Of a DNA stretch of 64,000 bases, positions 61,429 through 64,000 are shown piece after piece. Within the stretch, counting starts at the first letter, position 1. Every line of letters begins with the position of its first letter. The translations under genes and the position numbers were made by a program. The notes under the pieces are model-generated. The model saw nothing but the letters and a program-made list of their open reading frames with translations. It was not told the DNA's origin and ran no database searches. Origin of the DNA: Adiantum capillus-veneris (lineage: Eukaryota; Streptophyta; Polypodiopsida; Polypodiales; Pteridaceae); NCBI GenBank assembly GCA_014529385.2, contig CM043962.1, positions 130,523,074-130,587,073 on the forward strand, read 5' to 3'.

Positions 61429-64000
61429 ATGGTTGACAACAACACAGATGTCTTCAAGATGTTTACTGCTGAGGACAGGTTGGATGGGGACAATTACCCT
61501 ATGTGGGCTTATATTATGCAGCACGTTCTTGTGTCAAAGGGAGTCTAGAATATTGTATAGGGCATTGATGTACGTCCTCGTTCTGAGGATATAGGCGATG
61601 TTGAGGATGTTGTAGGTCTTGCTGCAAGGGTTGCTGCTATTAGAGTTGTTTTGCCTACGGCAAAACAAGCTCGTTGGGATGTAAAAGGATGCACAGGCTC
61701 ATGCATTGATTGTGTTGTCTGTGAAGTGCACCATTGTTCCTCACATATGTTCAACAAAATCTGCAAAAGAGGCTTGGGATATTTTGGCTGGTTTTTATAC
61801 AAGTTGCAATGAGGCTAAAATTGCTTTGTTGCATAAAGAGCTAGAGTCGAAGATTATGCATGAGGAAGATGATATGGACACTTTCCTTGATAGTGTCAAG
61901 GATATCAATGAGCAACTCATTTCTGCAAGTGAAGTCATTTCAGACAGTTCCCTTGTGCAAACTGTTCTTGATGACTTACCAGATTCTTACCAGACTTTTG
62001 CTAGTACTTGGAGACTTATGACCCAAGGAAATCCAGAAGTTGTCAATTTTGATGCATTATGCACATTGTTGTTGCAAGATTCACTTTCCAGAAAAAATAG
62101 GACTAGACAGCGTGCAGTTGAATAGGCTTTTATTGCTTCTCAAAGAAAGTGTGGTAACAGCAATGCAGCCACTTCTTATGGTTCTACTGCGAGTGGAAAA
62201 ATTTATGTTCCCAATGCTTCTGCTGGCAGCACATCGTCTGGCAATTCTAGTGATAAGGAAAAAAAGAAGATGCGTTGCCATTATTGTAAAGCTAATTATC
62301 ACTTGATCAAGCAGTGTCCTAAGTTAAAGGCCAAAGAGGCTAAGAAGAAAGAGGGTGGTTCCACCGCAAATGCTGGTTCCACTACAAATGCAACCATTGT
62401 TGAGTCTTCTGTGAAAGGAGATTGTAATGCTGATGTTGATGCAGAATGGGCTTTTAGTGCACAGTGCACTTACAATCTGATTGTCCATGATGCATGCTTG
62501 TTAGTTACTGCATATTCACATGTGTGGTATTTCGACAGTGGTGCTACAAAGCACATTACCTCACATCGTGAATTGTTCACCTCTCTCGAGTGTGTCCCTC
62601 ATGGGAATTCAGTCACTTGTGCCAACAATGCCTCTTATCCGGTTCAGGGAGTTGGAAAGATTGTGCTTATTACTGCAAATGGCATTTCTTTCACACTTGT
62701 TGATGCACTTCATGTACTTGGGATCAAGAAGAATCTTTTGTCTGTATCTGCACTTGCTAGACTTGGACTTGTAGTCAAATTTGTGGATGATAGATGTACA
62801 GTTCATGATCTCAGTTTTGGTGATGAAATCGTAGCGTCTGGGCTTTTGTGTCGTGGGCTGTATAAGATCACTTTGTATGACAAGTGTGGACAAAATTTTG
62901 CAAATGCAGTTGCAGATTCAAGGGCCATATGCAAAACTTTGGCATGCACATTTTGGTCATCTGAATTTTGCCAGTATGCTGCGTTTGCAAAAATCTGATA
63001 TGGTTGTTTCTTTGCCACCTCTTGAAGCACCTGTCAAACATGTTTGTGAAGGCTGTATTCTGGGTAAAAGGCAGTGTTCTAAGTTTCCAAAGGATGGTTC
63101 AGTTAGGGCCACATGCAACTTGCAGCTTGCGCATAGTGATGTTTGTGGGCACATGCAAACTCCATCCTTGGGAAATTACCTGTACTTCATGACTTTCATT
63201 GATGATTACTCTAGGCATGCATGAGTATTTCCGCTTAAAGTGAAGTCTGAAGTTTTTATGTGCTTCAAACAATTTCTGGCTATGGCGGAAAATGTCTTGA
63301 AATGTACTATGGGCACCCTCCGTTCCGATTGAGGGGGGGAGCATATGTCTCATGAATTCAATGCATTTTTGGCTAGTCATGGAATAAAATGCCAAATGTA
63401 CAGTGTCTTATACACCTCAGCAAACTGGTGTTGCTGAGAGGAAAAATAGGTCACATACAGAAATGGCACGATGTAAGGTCAAAAGTCAAGCTTTGCCGCA
63501 TTCTTTTTGGCTTGAGGCCATCATGTGTGCCACTTATGTACTAAACAGGTGCCCTACAAAAGCTTTGTAGTCTATTACTCCATATGAAGCATGGCATGAT
63601 AGAAAGCCTTCTATTGAGCACATGCGTGTTTTTGGTTGTTTGGCATATGCTTTGGTGCCACAAACACAGCGCAGAAAATTGGATGATAAGGTTGTCAAAT
63701 GTATTTTTGTTGGTTATAGTGCTGAAATCAAAGGTTACAGGTTGTATCATACGTAAACAAAACATATTCTGGTTTCATGGGATGTAGTGTTTGTGGAAGG
63801 TTCTGTTCAGCACTTGCTATCATGTACTAGAGACAGTAATGTAAGCTCAGAGGATTTATGACACTTTGTTGCCTCTTTTCAGTGGTGGAAATATGAATGT
63901 AAGTTCCAATGAGGCAAATGTATAGCCTATGGGGGTTTCTGAAAAAGTTATAGATCAGCCTATTACTAAGGCAGATGTGCATGATGCACTTGATGAGGAA
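61429..64000 (+). pseudogene. Copia element F Gag-Pol, partial (runs off window)
   Basis: ATG at 61429 begins MVDNNTDVFKMFTAEDRLDG, then DNYPMWAYIMQHVLVSKGV and a TAG. The Gag (UBN2-like) resumes in another frame: WDILAGFYTSCNEAKIALLH, VLDDLPDSYQTFA. The zinc knuckle CHYCKANYHLIKQC is at about 62275. The protease has YFDSGATKHIT (62530). The pre-integrase segment LWHAHFGHLNFASM and CEGCILGKRQCSKFP is at 62940-63090. The integrase core has SDVCGHM ... FIDDYSR (63140-63220), a second Asp at LRSD (about 63330, followed by a stop) and TGVAERKNRSH (63430) with the catalytic Glu. GYSAEIKGYRLY follows at 63710. At least two frameshifts and several stops, so not active. Reverse transcriptase would lie beyond 64000. 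Confidence 0.92.

Overview
This is nuclear DNA from a repeat-rich land plant. I see no intact host gene. The evidence is nested plant LTR retrotransposons (Ty3/gypsy and Ty1/copia), a CACTA (En/Spm) remnant, long GA/TA/TG microsatellites and AT-rich palindromic arrays. The species cannot be named from sequence alone. The Tat-like Gypsy element and the unusual DNA-transposon family make me lean weakly towards a fern or lycophyte.

Layout. 1-4.6 kb: decayed CACTA element, TNP2-type transposase on the minus strand. 5.15-6.24 kb: array of a TATGCTAATTAGCATA-type palindrome. 6.24-6.61 kb, continuing at 19.67-21.28 kb: broken FCP1/HAD-like phosphatase gene, split by element C. Element C (6619-19664, 5-bp duplication AAGAG) encodes Gag and protease but no visible reverse transcriptase. 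Its long leader carries a repeated 24-bp palindrome, and one copy of that palindrome is split by the LTR-like insert D (15192-17292). 21.4-22.76 kb: a second palindrome array, which resumes at 44.62 kb. Two Gypsy elements, both on the minus strand, interrupt it head to tail. Element A (22760-32238) has Gag and an env-position membrane ORF but no pol. Element B (32243-44615) is young, with 2.7-kb LTRs, four small leader ORFs and a nearly open gag-pol of Tat type with two RNase H domains. A and B are separated only by the 4 bp CTAG.

45.2-46.1 kb: three tandem ~302-bp repeats. 46.16-47.29 kb (minus) and 51.93-52.62 kb (plus): complementary halves of one DNA-transposon transposase, apparently split by an inversion. 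Between them is an inverted copy of the phosphatase locus and its arrays. It lacks element C and so preserves the empty site. 52.6-54.8 kb: broken, apparently spliced minus-strand gene ending in a Cys/His zinc-binding domain, with a minisatellite inside. 54.9-55.75 kb: inverted copia fragment. 57.4-59.95 kb: decayed Gypsy gag-RT. 60.84 kb to the end: copia element F on the plus strand, running out of the window.

Inferred order of events: palindrome array and phosphatase locus, then duplication of that locus, then insertion of C into one copy (D later inside C), A into the array, B at the edge of A, and an inversion on the right. The best candidate for something undescribed is a ~50-residue peptide (RKIxFQ ... 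EILxSPxPxIxPxIxY ... F) found in sense orientation in the leader of A, twice in the leader of B, and inside D. Two longer paralogous ORFs also lie between the 5' LTR and gag of B.
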